From an uncultured Holophagaceae bacterium (GTDB lineage Bacteria; Acidobacteriota; Holophagae; Holophagales; Holophagaceae), in NCBI GenBank assembly GCA_903863195.1, contig CAIPAY010000211.1:1-53169 (forward strand): DNA of 53,169 nucleotides. The letters are read 5' to 3'. Positions 8,546 to 16,466 of the stretch are shown in pieces. The notes under the pieces were generated by a model. That model saw only the letters and a list, made by a program, of their open reading frames with translations. It was not told the origin of the DNA and made no database searches. The translations under genes were made by a program, and so were the position numbers. Position 1 is the stretch's first letter. The number at the start of each line of letters is the position of its first letter.

Positions 8546-10021
8546 ATGTCGACTCCGCGCCCCACTGGAATCCTGCGCTCCTTCCCGCCTGTCTTCTGGC
8601 TGGCGAACGTCATGGAGCTCTTCGAGCGGGCCGCCTACTACGGGCTCAACTCGGTGCTGGCGGTCTACCTGACGAACCAGGTCGCGGCCGAGGGCCTGGG
8701 CTTCACGGAGCAGTCCGTGGGCTTCCTGCAGAGCTTGATCTACGCCTTCACCTACGTGATTCCCATCGCCGGCGGGGCCCTGGCGGACCGCTACGGCTAC
8801 CGACGCATGCTGCTGTTCGCGTTCTCGATCCTCAGCGCGGGCTACTTCATCGCGGGCAACGTGACCAGCTACGGCGCCGTGTTCGCCGCGCTGCTGCTCA
8901 TGGCCACGGGCGCGGGCCTGTTCAAGCCCATCATCTCCGGCACCCTGGCCCGCACCACCACCGAGGAGAACTCGGGGTTCGGCTTCGGCATCTACTACTG
9001 GATGATCAACATCGGCGCCTTCCTCGCGCCCCTCGTGGTGAGCGTGCTGAAGGGCTTCTCCTGGCGCTACGTCTTCATCGCCTCGGCCCTCTACTGCGCC
9101 GCCATGCTGCTGCCGACGTTGTTCCTGTTCAAGGATCCCCCCAAGCCTGAGAACTCCAAGAGCCTGCGGGAAGTGGCCCACAGTGCCGCCATGGTGCTGG
9201 GCGATGCCCGCTTCATGCTGATGATCGTGGTCTACTCCGGCTTCTGGATCCTCTACTTCCAGAACTTCGGCTCCGTGCTCTGGTACCTCCGCGACTTCGT
9301 CGACGCCACGCCCGTGAACCGGTTCTTCGCCTCCTTCGGCGTGCCGCTCCGGTTCGATGCGGAGCACGTCACCGTGGTCAACGGCGGCACCATCATCCTG
9401 CTGCAGGTGCTGGTCAGCCGCATCGTGAAGAAGTTCCGCCCCCTGCCGACCATGGTCGGCGGCATCGTCATCGGCACTCTAGGCTTCCTGTGCCTGGCGG
9501 CCTCCACCAACGTCTGGGTCTTCATCCTCGGCATCTCAGTGTTCTCCATCGGGGAGATGACCGCCCACCCGAAGTATTACAGCTACGTGGGGCTGGTGGC
9601 TCCCGAGGACAAGAAGGCCGTCTACATGGGCTACGCCTTCCTCTACGGCGTCATCGGCAGCCTCATCGGCTCCAGCCTGGGCGGCTCCCTCTACGGCTCC
9701 ATGCTCAAGCCCCTTGTCGGCCACCCGGGCGCCGCCGCGGCCGCGCGGCAGTTCTGGCTGCTGTTCGTGGTCCTGAACATCACGGCCGCCGTGGGACTGG
9801 TCATCTATGACCGGATCTTCGCCAAGGAGACGCCCCAGACCCGCGAGCTGGCCCGGAAGGTGATGCTGGGGATCTACCTGCTGCTCCTGGCCCTGGGCGT
9901 GCTCTTCGTCCGGTCCGCGGTCTTCGGCGGGCCCGAGGTCTCCTACAAGACGCTGGTCCAGGCCGTGATCATGCTCCTGCTGGGCGCCAGCGGCACCCTG
10001 GTGAGCCTGCGGAAGCGCTGA
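8546..10021 (+). CDS. POT/PTR2-family proton-coupled peptide transporter
   Basis: The 491-residue integral membrane protein has about 12-14 hydrophobic helices. Family features include ELFERAAYYGLNSVLAVYLT in helix 1 (the ExxER-type proton site), GGALADRYGYRR after helix 2, TGAGLFKPIISGTLA, and YYWMINIGAFLAPL, the usual POT segment. It probably imports di- and tripeptides or related compounds with protons. The ATG at 8546 puts helix 1 close to the N-terminus; an in-frame ATG at 8498 would add a very basic 16-residue leader and is less likely. The frame remains open further upstream only through the hairpin repeat. Substrate cannot be told from sequence. Confidence 0.9.
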   Translation: MSTPRPTGILRSFPPVFWLANVMELFERAAYYGLNSVLAVYLTNQVAAEGLGFTEQSVGFLQSLIYAFTYVIPIAGGALADRYGYRRMLLFAFSILSAGYFIAGNVTSYGAVFAALLLMATGAGLFKPIISGTLARTTTEENSGFGFGIYYWMINIGAFLAPLVVSVLKGFSWRYVFIASALYCAAMLLPTLFLFKDPPKPENSKSLREVAHSAAMVLGDARFMLMIVVYSGFWILYFQNFGSVLWYLRDFVDATPVNRFFASFGVPLRFDAEHVTVVNGGTIILLQVLVSRIVKKFRPLPTMVGGIVIGTLGFLCLAASTNVWVFILGISVFSIGEMTAHPKYYSYVGLVAPEDKKAVYMGYAFLYGVIGSLIGSSLGGSLYGSMLKPLVGHPGAAAAARQFWLLFVVLNITAAVGLVIYDRIFAKETPQTRELARKVMLGIYLLLLALGVLFVRSAVFGGPEVSYKTLVQAVIMLLLGASGTLVSLRKR

Positions 10022-10092
10022 GGCTGGACTTGTTGTTTAACTGAGACTCATTCTCTTGTGTCAGGCTGCCCGGGGCGCCTGGAAAGTCGCGC

Positions 10093-10108
10093 TGCCACTG
10101 CATTTGCA
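10093..10108 (+). promoter_or_regulatory. Possible sigma-54 (-24/-12) promoter of the aor operon
   Basis: The 16 nt TGCCACTGCATTTGCA fit the consensus TGGCAC-N5-TTGCW except for one base, the second G of the -24 element. Spacing between the two elements is exact. It lies 104 nt before the ferredoxin start codon. The changed base is normally highly conserved, so this is a tentative call. No activator gene is next to it. Confidence 0.3.
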
Positions 10109-10197
10109 GGGGTAGCTAGAATTTGATTAAAAAGCCCCGATCTTGGGCGTTATCCGAATTATGATCAACGGCATCCCATCCCCCCTGTCCCCGTCTC

Positions 10198-10204
10198 AAG
10201 GAGG
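10198..10204 (+). promoter_or_regulatory. Strong Shine-Dalgarno site of aorA
   Basis: AAGGAGG lies seven nt before the ATG at 10212. It is one of the best ribosome sites in the window and fixes this start, although the frame is open further upstream. Confidence 0.85.
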
Positions 10205-10211
10205 TTCCACC

Positions 10212-10688
10212 ATGCAGAAATCCCTCCACATCGATCCCAACAAGTGCACGGGCTGTCTCCAGTGCGAGATGGCGTGCTCCTGGGAGAACCACCACAGCTT
10301 CACCATCGCCAAGTCCCGCATCAAGGTGTTCTCGTTCCACGAGGCCGCGCGCTTCGTGCCCTACACCTGCACCCAGTGCGACGAGGCCTGGTGCATGATG
10401 GCTTGCCCCACCGAGGCCATCAAGCTGGACCCGGTCACCGGCGCGAAGATCGTGCTGGATCCCACCTGCGTCGGCTGCAAGGTGTGCACCATCGCCTGCC
10501 CCTTCGGGACCATCAACTACGTGGCCTCCAGCGGCAAGGTGCAGAAGTGCGACCTCTGCGGCGGGGCGCCCGCCTGTGCCAAGGCCTGCCCCACGGGCGC
10601 CATCACCTTCGTGGATGCCGACTGGACGGGACTGGAAAAAATGCGCCAGTGGGCTGACAAGACCGACACCAACCCGGCAACGGTGTGA
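10212..10688 (+). CDS. aorA: AorA-type electron-transfer subunit with four [4Fe-4S] clusters
   Basis: The 158-residue polyferredoxin belongs to the HycB/DmsB-like group. Sixteen cysteines sit in four motifs: CTGCLQCEMAC near residue 12, CTQC..WCMMACP, CVGCKVCTIACP, and CDLCGGAPACAKACP. Size (about 17 kDa) and position directly before the tungsten subunit and FAD subunit match AorA of AorABC aldehyde oxidoreductases, as described in Aromatoleum. It should carry electrons from the tungsten site toward the flavin subunit or an outside ferredoxin. The aldehyde oxidoreductase gene starts 12 nt after the stop codon. Confidence 0.88.
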   Translation: MQKSLHIDPNKCTGCLQCEMACSWENHHSFTIAKSRIKVFSFHEAARFVPYTCTQCDEAWCMMACPTEAIKLDPVTGAKIVLDPTCVGCKVCTIACPFGTINYVASSGKVQKCDLCGGAPACAKACPTGAITFVDADWTGLEKMRQWADKTDTNPATV

Positions 10689-10700
10689 GGAGCGACTGCC

Positions 10701-12551
10701 ATGGCATGGACTAAGAAGGTTCTTCGCGTCAACCTCACGGCGGGCACCTGCACCACCGAGCCGCTGAACCAGCAGTGGGCCCAGGACTACCTGGGCCAGC
10801 GGGGCCTGGCCACCAAGTACCTCTGCTCTGAGATCGATCCCAAGGTCGATCCCCTGGCTGAGGGGAACAAGCTCATCTTCGTGACCGGTCCCCTCACTGG
10901 CACCATGGCCGCCACGGGCGGCCGCTACTCCGTGGTCACCAAGGGGCCCCTCACGGGCGCCATCGCCTGCTCCAACTCCGGCGGCTACTTCGGCGCCGAG
11001 CTGAAGTTCGCGGGCTGGGACATGGTCATCTTCGAGGGCCGCTCGGCGAAACCGGTCTACCTGCTCATCATCGATGGCAAGGCCGAGCTGCTGGACGCCT
11101 CCCACCTGTGGGGCAAGACCACCTGGCACACCGAAGAGACCATCAAGAAGGCGCACCAGGATCCCCAGATCCGAGTCGCCTCCATCGGCCGCGCCGGTGA
11201 GTCGGGCGTCATGTACGCCGCCATCGTCAACGACCTGCACCGCGCCGCGGGGCGGTCCGGCGTAGGCGCGGTCATGGGCTCCAAGAACCTCAAGGCCGTG
11301 GCCGTGCGCGGCACGCTCACCGATGCCTACCAGGTGGCCAACCCCGAGGCCTTCTTCACGGCCGTGGACGCGGGCAAAGCGGTGTTGGCGGCCAACGGTG
11401 TAACCGGCGTGGGCCTGCCCACCTACGGCACCCAGGTGCTCATGAACATCATCAACGAGCTGGGCGCGCTGCCCAGCTACAACCACCGCGAGGCGCAGTT
11501 CGAGGGGGCCAACGCCATCGGCGGAGAGGCCATGCACGAGAAGCGCCCCACGGACGGCAAGCCCAACCTCGTTAAGAACGGCGCCTGCTTCGGCTGCACC
11601 ATCGCCTGCGGCCGCATCTCCCGCATGGATCCGAACCACTTCAGCGTGAAGGACAAGCCCCAGTACCACGGCGCCTCCGGCGGCGTGGAGTACGAGGCCG
11701 CCTGGGCCCTGGGCGCCGCCAATGGCGTGTCGGACCTGGAAGCCCTCACCTACGCAAACTTCCTCTGCAACGAGGACGGCTACGACCCCATCTCCTTCGG
11801 GGCCACCGTGGGCGCGGCCATGGAGCTCTATGACCTGGGCATCCTCACCGAGGCCGAGGTGGGTCTCAAGCTGACCTGGGGCTCGGCGGAGGCGCTGGTC
11901 AAGCTCGCGGAGTGGACCGCCGTCGGCGAAGGCTTCGGCAAGATCATCGGCCTCGGCTCCAAGCGGCTCTGCGCCAAGTACGGCCGCCCGGAGCTGTCCA
12001 TGACCGTCAAGGGCCAGGAGTTCCCGGCCTACGACGGCCGCGGCCTGCAGGGCATGGGCCTGGAATACGCCACCAGCAACCGCGGCGCCTGCCACGTCCG
12101 CGGCTACATGGTCTCCCCCGAGGTGCTGGGCATTCCCGTGAAGATGGAGCCCCAGGCCACCGAGGGCAAGCCTGCCATGCTGAAGGCCTTCCAGGACCTC
12201 ACCGCCGTGGTGGACTCTGCCGGCATCTGCCTTTTCACCACCTTTGCCTGGGGCCTGCAGGACATCCAGCCCCAGATCCAGGCCGCCTGCGAGGGCGACT
12301 GGTCCGAGGAGCGGCTGCTCCTGGTTGGCGAGCGCATCTGGAACCTGGAGCGCGAGTTCAATCTGGGCGCGGGCCTCAGCAAGAAGGACGACACCCTGCC
12401 GCCCCGCCTGCTGACGGAGGCCATCAAGACCGGCCCCCAGAAGGGCGCCGTGTGCCACCTGGACAAGATGCTGCCGGAGTACTATGAGGTCCGCGGGTGG
12501 AGCGCCGAGGGTGTTCCGACCGCCGCCACCCGCACCCGTCTCAGCCTCTGA
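10701..12551 (+). CDS. aorB: Tungsten-containing aldehyde:ferredoxin oxidoreductase, catalytic subunit
   Basis: The enzyme oxidises aldehydes to acids (or the reverse) with a tungsto-bispterin. The 616 residues match the family length. The N-terminal domain has GQRGLATKYL, FVTGPLTGTMAATGGRY and SNSGGYFGAELKFAGWD, typical of the pterin-binding domain. The cubane cluster ligands are C296, C299 and C303 (CFGCTIAC) with C510 as likely fourth. It is preceded by a polyferredoxin and followed by an FAD subunit and a MoaD-like protein, so it belongs to the AorABC type rather than single-subunit archaeal enzymes. The related benzoyl-CoA reductase subunit BamB is an alternative, but no other bam genes are here. 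Confidence 0.92.
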   Translation: MAWTKKVLRVNLTAGTCTTEPLNQQWAQDYLGQRGLATKYLCSEIDPKVDPLAEGNKLIFVTGPLTGTMAATGGRYSVVTKGPLTGAIACSNSGGYFGAELKFAGWDMVIFEGRSAKPVYLLIIDGKAELLDASHLWGKTTWHTEETIKKAHQDPQIRVASIGRAGESGVMYAAIVNDLHRAAGRSGVGAVMGSKNLKAVAVRGTLTDAYQVANPEAFFTAVDAGKAVLAANGVTGVGLPTYGTQVLMNIINELGALPSYNHREAQFEGANAIGGEAMHEKRPTDGKPNLVKNGACFGCTIACGRISRMDPNHFSVKDKPQYHGASGGVEYEAAWALGAANGVSDLEALTYANFLCNEDGYDPISFGATVGAAMELYDLGILTEAEVGLKLTWGSAEALVKLAEWTAVGEGFGKIIGLGSKRLCAKYGRPELSMTVKGQEFPAYDGRGLQGMGLEYATSNRGACHVRGYMVSPEVLGIPVKMEPQATEGKPAMLKAFQDLTAVVDSAGICLFTTFAWGLQDIQPQIQAACEGDWSEERLLLVGERIWNLEREFNLGAGLSKKDDTLPPRLLTEAIKTGPQKGAVCHLDKMLPEYYEVRGWSAEGVPTAATRTRLSL

Positions 12552-12568
12552 CCCAGCCCAGGATCCTC

Positions 12569-13813
12569 ATGCGACACGTCATCATCGGAAGCGGTCCCGC
12601 GGGGGTGGTTGCCGCGGAGACCCTGCGCAAGGCCGACCCCGCCGCAGAGATCTTCATGCTCTGCGGCGAAGGGGAGGCGCCCTACTCCCGCATGGCTATC
12701 CCCTACCTGCTCCGGGGGGACATCGGCGAGGAGGGCACTCACCTCCGGAAGACTGCGGACCACTTCCAGCGCCTGCGCATCGGTCTGGTCCAGGCCCGCG
12801 CCCACGCCGTCAATACCGCCGCCCGCACCGTCGACCTGGGCGGGGGTCAGTCCCTGGCCTACGACCGCCTGCTCATCGCCACCGGCTCCCGGCCCAGCCT
12901 GGAGAAGATCCCGGGAATCGACCTGCCCGGGGTCCAGGCCTGCTGGACCCTCGCCGACGCCCGCGCCATCCTGGCCAAGGCCAGGCCCGGCACCCGCGTG
13001 GTCCAGATGGGCGCCGGCTTCGTGGGCTGCATCATCATGGAGGGCCTGCTCTCCAAGGGCGTGGACCTGACGATCCTGGTGCGCAGCGGCTACATGGTCC
13101 GCCGCATGATGAATCCCGCCGCCAGCAACATGCTGCGGCGCTGGTGCGAGGCCAAGGGCGTGAAGATCCTGACCCGCACCCAGCCCAAGGGCCTGAGCCA
13201 GACGGACGGTGTGCTGCAGGTGGACCTGGGCGAGGGCCGGGTGCTGCCCGCCGATGTCTACCTCAGCGCCGTGGGCGTGGACCCGAACCTGGAGTTCCTG
13301 GCCGGCAGCGGCATCGAGATCAACCAGGGCATCGTGGTCGACGCGAACCTGCAGAGCAGCGTGCCCGGCATCTACGCCGCCGGGGATGTGGCCGAGTCCG
13401 TGGACTGCCTCAGCGGCAAGCGCCAGGTCAACGCCATCCAGCCCAACGCCGTGGAGCAGGGCCGCATCGCCGCGCTGAACATGGCCGGCAAGCCCACAGC
13501 CTTCCATGGCAGCCTGGTGTTCAACGTGCTCACCACCCTGGGCCTCGTCTCCTCGTCCTTCGGCGAGTGGGAGGGGGTGCCCGGTGGCGAGTCCACGGAG
13601 CTGCTGGACGAGGCCCGCTACCGCTACATGAACCTGCAGTTCGACGGCGACCGCCTGGTCGGCGCCAACACCGTGGGCTTCACCGACCACGTCGGCGCCC
13701 TGCGCGGCCTCATCGAAGGGAAGCTGCGGCTAGGTCCCTGGAAGCAGCGCCTGCTGGACGATCCCACGCTGGTCATGCCGGCCTACCTCGCGGCGGCGCA
13801 TCGCCTGGCATGA
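12569..13813 (+). CDS. aorC: AorC-type FAD-dependent NAD(P) oxidoreductase subunit
   Basis: The 414-residue pyridine-nucleotide oxidoreductase has an FAD-binding GxGxxG at the very N-terminus (IIGSGPAGVVAAE), ATGSRPS, an NAD-binding segment VVQMGAGFVGCII, and the second FAD motif GIYAAGDVAES. Its GC-rich frame is open upstream, but homology begins at the ATG at 12569, which has AGGA six nt upstream. Size (about 45 kDa) and order match AorC, which lets AorAB reduce NAD+ or run backward with NADH. Its stop overlaps the next start codon as ATGA. Confidence 0.88.
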   Translation: MRHVIIGSGPAGVVAAETLRKADPAAEIFMLCGEGEAPYSRMAIPYLLRGDIGEEGTHLRKTADHFQRLRIGLVQARAHAVNTAARTVDLGGGQSLAYDRLLIATGSRPSLEKIPGIDLPGVQACWTLADARAILAKARPGTRVVQMGAGFVGCIIMEGLLSKGVDLTILVRSGYMVRRMMNPAASNMLRRWCEAKGVKILTRTQPKGLSQTDGVLQVDLGEGRVLPADVYLSAVGVDPNLEFLAGSGIEINQGIVVDANLQSSVPGIYAAGDVAESVDCLSGKRQVNAIQPNAVEQGRIAALNMAGKPTAFHGSLVFNVLTTLGLVSSSFGEWEGVPGGESTELLDEARYRYMNLQFDGDRLVGANTVGFTDHVGALRGLIEGKLRLGPWKQRLLDDPTLVMPAYLAAAHRLA

Positions 13814-14064
13814 AGATCACTCTCAAACTGTTCGCGTCCCTCAGCATCCGCCTCCCGGCGGAGGCCCGGTCCAGCCACTGCCTGCAGCTGGACCTTGATC
13901 CCGGCACCACGGTCCTGGATGTGATCCACCTCATGGGCCTGCAGTCGGGGGAGTGCGCCATCGTGCTGGTGGACGGGGTCTGGGTGGCCACGGGCGACCG
14001 GGCCGCGAAGGTGCTGGAAGAAGGCCAGGCCCTCGCCATCTGGCCGCCCGTCGCCGGTGGCTAG
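13810..14064 (+). CDS. aorD: MoaD/ThiS-like sulfur carrier of the aor operon
   Basis: This 84-residue ubiquitin-fold protein starts within the stop codon of aorC (ATGA). It begins MKITLKLFASL and ends in Gly-Gly (PPVAGG), the C-terminus needed for adenylation and thiocarboxylation. The pattern LDPGTTVLDVI...LVDG fits MoaD more than ThiS. It likely supplies sulfur for the metallopterin dithiolene of the neighbouring enzyme, a role inferred from context. No MoeB-like activating enzyme is in the window. Confidence 0.82.
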   Translation: MKITLKLFASLSIRLPAEARSSHCLQLDLDPGTTVLDVIHLMGLQSGECAIVLVDGVWVATGDRAAKVLEEGQALAIWPPVAGG

Positions 14065-14365
14065 GGACAAGGCCCCCAGGGAACAGCGGCTGAGCCTGGA
14101 GATGACCATCAGCCGGGAGGACTTCCTGCGCCTGCTGCCTGAGGCCGTGGGACTCACGCCGGTCGCGGAGGCCGACGGGGTCTTCCGGCATGCGGAAGGG
14201 ACCCGCCGCTGGTCTCTGGCGCTCCAGCCCCTGGAGCCCCTTCGGCTCGGGCGCCTTTCGCTGGTTAGGCACCACGTAGAATTAACCTTCGAAGGGCACT
14301 CGGAGGCGGAGGTGGCTGCCTTCATGGCCCGCTTCTACCGGGGGTTCCAGCGAGGCGGAGGGTAG
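14057..14365 (+). CDS. Unknown 102-aa protein, last gene of the aor operon
   Basis: The reading frame starts with GTG, overlaps the MoaD-like gene by 8 nt and ends at 14365. The product is soluble and has no cysteine, signal peptide or membrane helix. It is mildly basic at the N-terminus, with SREDFLRLLPEAVG, a strand-rich middle (RRWSLALQPLEPL..GRLSLVRHHVELTF) and an amphipathic end, finishing in RGGG. I do not recognise the family. Tight overlap with the aor genes suggests a role in assembly or cofactor insertion of the tungsten enzyme, which is inference only. Confidence 0.65.
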   Translation: MARDKAPREQRLSLEMTISREDFLRLLPEAVGLTPVAEADGVFRHAEGTRRWSLALQPLEPLRLGRLSLVRHHVELTFEGHSEAEVAAFMARFYRGFQRGGG

Positions 14366-14522
14366 GGCTGCTCCGGAGCCGCTGGTCTGAAACAGCTGAA
14401 ATCTCTGAAGATTAATTCTCCGGGATCCTTCTGTCCGGTGGCAGCATAGATGTAGGAACACGCATTGTTGGCTCGTGGCTCCGGAGGCTTGCGCCACCGG
14501 GCCTTGGGCACCCAGGAGACCC
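14366..14522. other. Intergenic gap between the aor operon and the TlpA cluster
   Basis: These 157 nt hold no gene that I can support. A perfect 10-nt palindrome GCTCCGGAGC is at 14370-14379. A short AT-richer stretch at 14396-14416 may mark the promoter of the tlpA cluster, but I see no clear -35/-10 pair. Confidence 0.4.
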
Positions 14523-15245
14523 ATGCTCGGACTGACACCACCTCCCCGATTCCCTGGCCGACCGGCCTGGCTGGCGCTGGGTGCGGCCCTCTTCCTGGCA
14601 GGTGGCAGCCTGGCTGCCGCGGGCAAGGGCGACCCGGCGCCGGAGGTGCAGCTGAAGGACCAGAAGGGCAAGGGGTTCTCCCTGGCGGCGCTCAAGGGCC
14701 AGGTGGTGGTCGTGGACTTCTGGGCCTCCTGGTGCGGCCCCTGCCGCAAGAGCATGCCCGAGCTGGACAAGCTCCAGAGCCGGTTCGCGGGCCAGGGCGT
14801 GAAGGTGGTGGGCATCTCGCTGGACGAGGAGACGGCTGCGGTCAGTGCCTTCCTGGAGCAGGTCCCGGTGCAGTTCACGATCCTGCAGGATGCCACGGGC
14901 CGCACCGGCGAGGCCTTCTCGGTGGTGGCCATGCCCACCACCTTCCTCATCGACCGCGAGGGCCGCATCGCGGCCCGCTTCGAGGGCGGGGCGCACGTCC
15001 AGGAGGAGGCCGCCGCCGTGGCGGCCCTGCTGGCCGGCAGCCCGGTGCCGAAGGAAGTCCGCGTCGCACCAGGGCTGCAGGCCACGGGCAGCCTGAAGGC
15101 GTGGCGCCGGGGCCACCTGGCCGATCCCATCATGAGCCTCGACGGGGACACCCTCACGGGCTTCTTCCGCGAGCACATCCACGCCAGCAAGGAAGGGGCC
15201 GCGGGCAATGGCGGCGCGGCGGGAGGTGGCTGTGGCTGCAACTGA
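14523..15245 (+). CDS. TlpA-like thioredoxin fused to a C-terminal DUF4266 segment
   Basis: The 240-residue protein has an N-terminal signal sequence (about 1-33, cleaved near SLAAAG), then a TlpA/ResA thioredoxin fold with active site C71-GP-C74 in WASWCGPCRKSMPEL and a cis-proline segment VAMPTTFLI. The last 50 residues (191-240) match the usually separate DUF4266 lipoprotein family: LKAWxxGxLAxPxM, EHIHASKE, then a glycine stretch ending GGGCGCN. The thiol oxidoreductase should work in the periplasm. The ATG at 14523 has CAGGAGA upstream; an in-frame GTG at 14475 is less likely. The DUF3570 gene starts inside its 3' end. Co-location with DUF3570 and ApbE genes matches the known genomic habit of DUF4266. 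Confidence 0.87.
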   Translation: MLGLTPPPRFPGRPAWLALGAALFLAGGSLAAAGKGDPAPEVQLKDQKGKGFSLAALKGQVVVVDFWASWCGPCRKSMPELDKLQSRFAGQGVKVVGISLDEETAAVSAFLEQVPVQFTILQDATGRTGEAFSVVAMPTTFLIDREGRIAARFEGGAHVQEEAAAVAALLAGSPVPKEVRVAPGLQATGSLKAWRRGHLADPIMSLDGDTLTGFFREHIHASKEGAAGNGGAAGGGCGCN

Positions 15246-16458
15246 GCGCGCGCGCAAGGTCCGGCGGCGGGGCCGCCTGGCACTCCAGGGCCTGCCCTGG
15301 ATGGTGGCCGGCATGGGCATCCTCACGGGCCGGGTGGCCCTGGCCCAATCTGCGGTGGAGCTGCGCTATCTCTTCTACAACGAGGCCGACGGCCGCACCC
15401 AGGTGAAGAGCCCCACGCTGCTGGTGCACCACGAGCTGAGCGAGGCCCTCGGGCAGATCGATCTGCTGCTGGCCCACGACAGCGTCTCCGGAGCCTCGCC
15501 CACGGGCGGCTATCCGACCCTCAGCGTCACGACCACCACCTCTGCCTCGGGCACTTCCCATACCAACGCCGCGGGCAAGATCCCGATGGTTCAGTATATG
15601 GACGAACGCAACGCCCAGGGCTTCACCTGGGGTCGCCGCATCGGGGCCCACCTCCCCACGGTGGACATCTCGCACTCCGTGGAGAAGGACTACACCTCCC
15701 AGGGCTTCGGGCTCTCGGATGCCTGGACCATGGCCCAGGGGCGCGGCACGCTCCACTACGGGCTCTCCCTGGCCAACGACACCGTGGCCCCGGTGACCAG
15801 CACCCTGCGCCTGCCCAAGAAGACCCGCGGCTACGCCCTGGGCTGGACCTGGATCCTGGGCGCCGAGGACCTGATCGACTTCAGTGCCTCCCGCATGAAA
15901 CTGAGCGGCTACCTGGACGAGCCCTACCTAATCGTGACCGTGGGCAGCCTCACCCAGGGTGAGCACCGGCCGGACACCCGCGTCCGGGACGCGTTCCTGG
16001 TCAAGCACGCCCACTACTTCGAGTGGGACGGGGCCCTCAAGACCTCCTACCGCTACTACACCGACGACTGGGGCATCAAGGCGCACACCTTGGACTTCAC
16101 CTACGACCAGCACCTGGACGAAGGCTGGATCCTGACGCCGCGCCTGCGGGCCTACAGCCAGCGGGCCGCCTCCTTCTACGGCGCCCGCTTCGACGCGGCG
16201 CAGCCCTTCATGTCCGCGGACTACCGGCTGTCCGCCTTCAGCAGCCTCCTCCTGGGCTGTGCCGTCGCCGTGGACCTCACGCCGGGGCTCACTCTGAGCC
16301 TGGGCGCCTCCTACCAGTTCCAGTCGGGTCGGGACCAGGTGACCCCACTCAAGACCGCGGCCAGCGGCAGCCTCCCGGCAGTCTATGCGGGTCCCGCCAC
16401 CTCCGCGGCCGACGTCAACGCCACCACCGTCACCCTGGGCCTGAAGTGGAAGTACTGA
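15208..16458 (+). CDS. DUF3570 family outer-membrane-type beta-barrel protein
   Basis: The 416-residue protein has a long signal sequence with a hydrophobic core at about 26-46, cleaved near RVALAQS. The rest alternates in short strands with many aromatic residues, and it ends in KWKY, an aromatic C-terminus expected for an outer-membrane barrel. It contains HDSVSGASPTGG, the hallmark of DUF3570. Function of the family is unknown; it usually occurs with DUF4266 and ApbE, as here. The start at 15208 overlaps the tlpA gene by 38 nt; a later start at 15301 would shorten the leader. Confidence 0.85.
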   Translation: MAARREVAVAATERARKVRRRGRLALQGLPWMVAGMGILTGRVALAQSAVELRYLFYNEADGRTQVKSPTLLVHHELSEALGQIDLLLAHDSVSGASPTGGYPTLSVTTTTSASGTSHTNAAGKIPMVQYMDERNAQGFTWGRRIGAHLPTVDISHSVEKDYTSQGFGLSDAWTMAQGRGTLHYGLSLANDTVAPVTSTLRLPKKTRGYALGWTWILGAEDLIDFSASRMKLSGYLDEPYLIVTVGSLTQGEHRPDTRVRDAFLVKHAHYFEWDGALKTSYRYYTDDWGIKAHTLDFTYDQHLDEGWILTPRLRAYSQRAASFYGARFDAAQPFMSADYRLSAFSSLLLGCAVAVDLTPGLTLSLGASYQFQSGRDQVTPLKTAASGSLPAVYAGPATSAADVNATTVTLGLKWKY

Positions 16459-16466
16459 CCCCGCCC

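Noticed and set aside
10039..10056. A Fur-box-like sequence (TGAGACTCATTCTC) before the aor operon
   Set aside because: Only partly palindromic and too far from the consensus to claim; no iron gene is close.
13810..13813. ATGA overlap of aorC and the MoaD-like gene taken as a programmed frameshift
   Set aside because: Both genes have their normal lengths, and overlap of stop and start is the rule in this operon.
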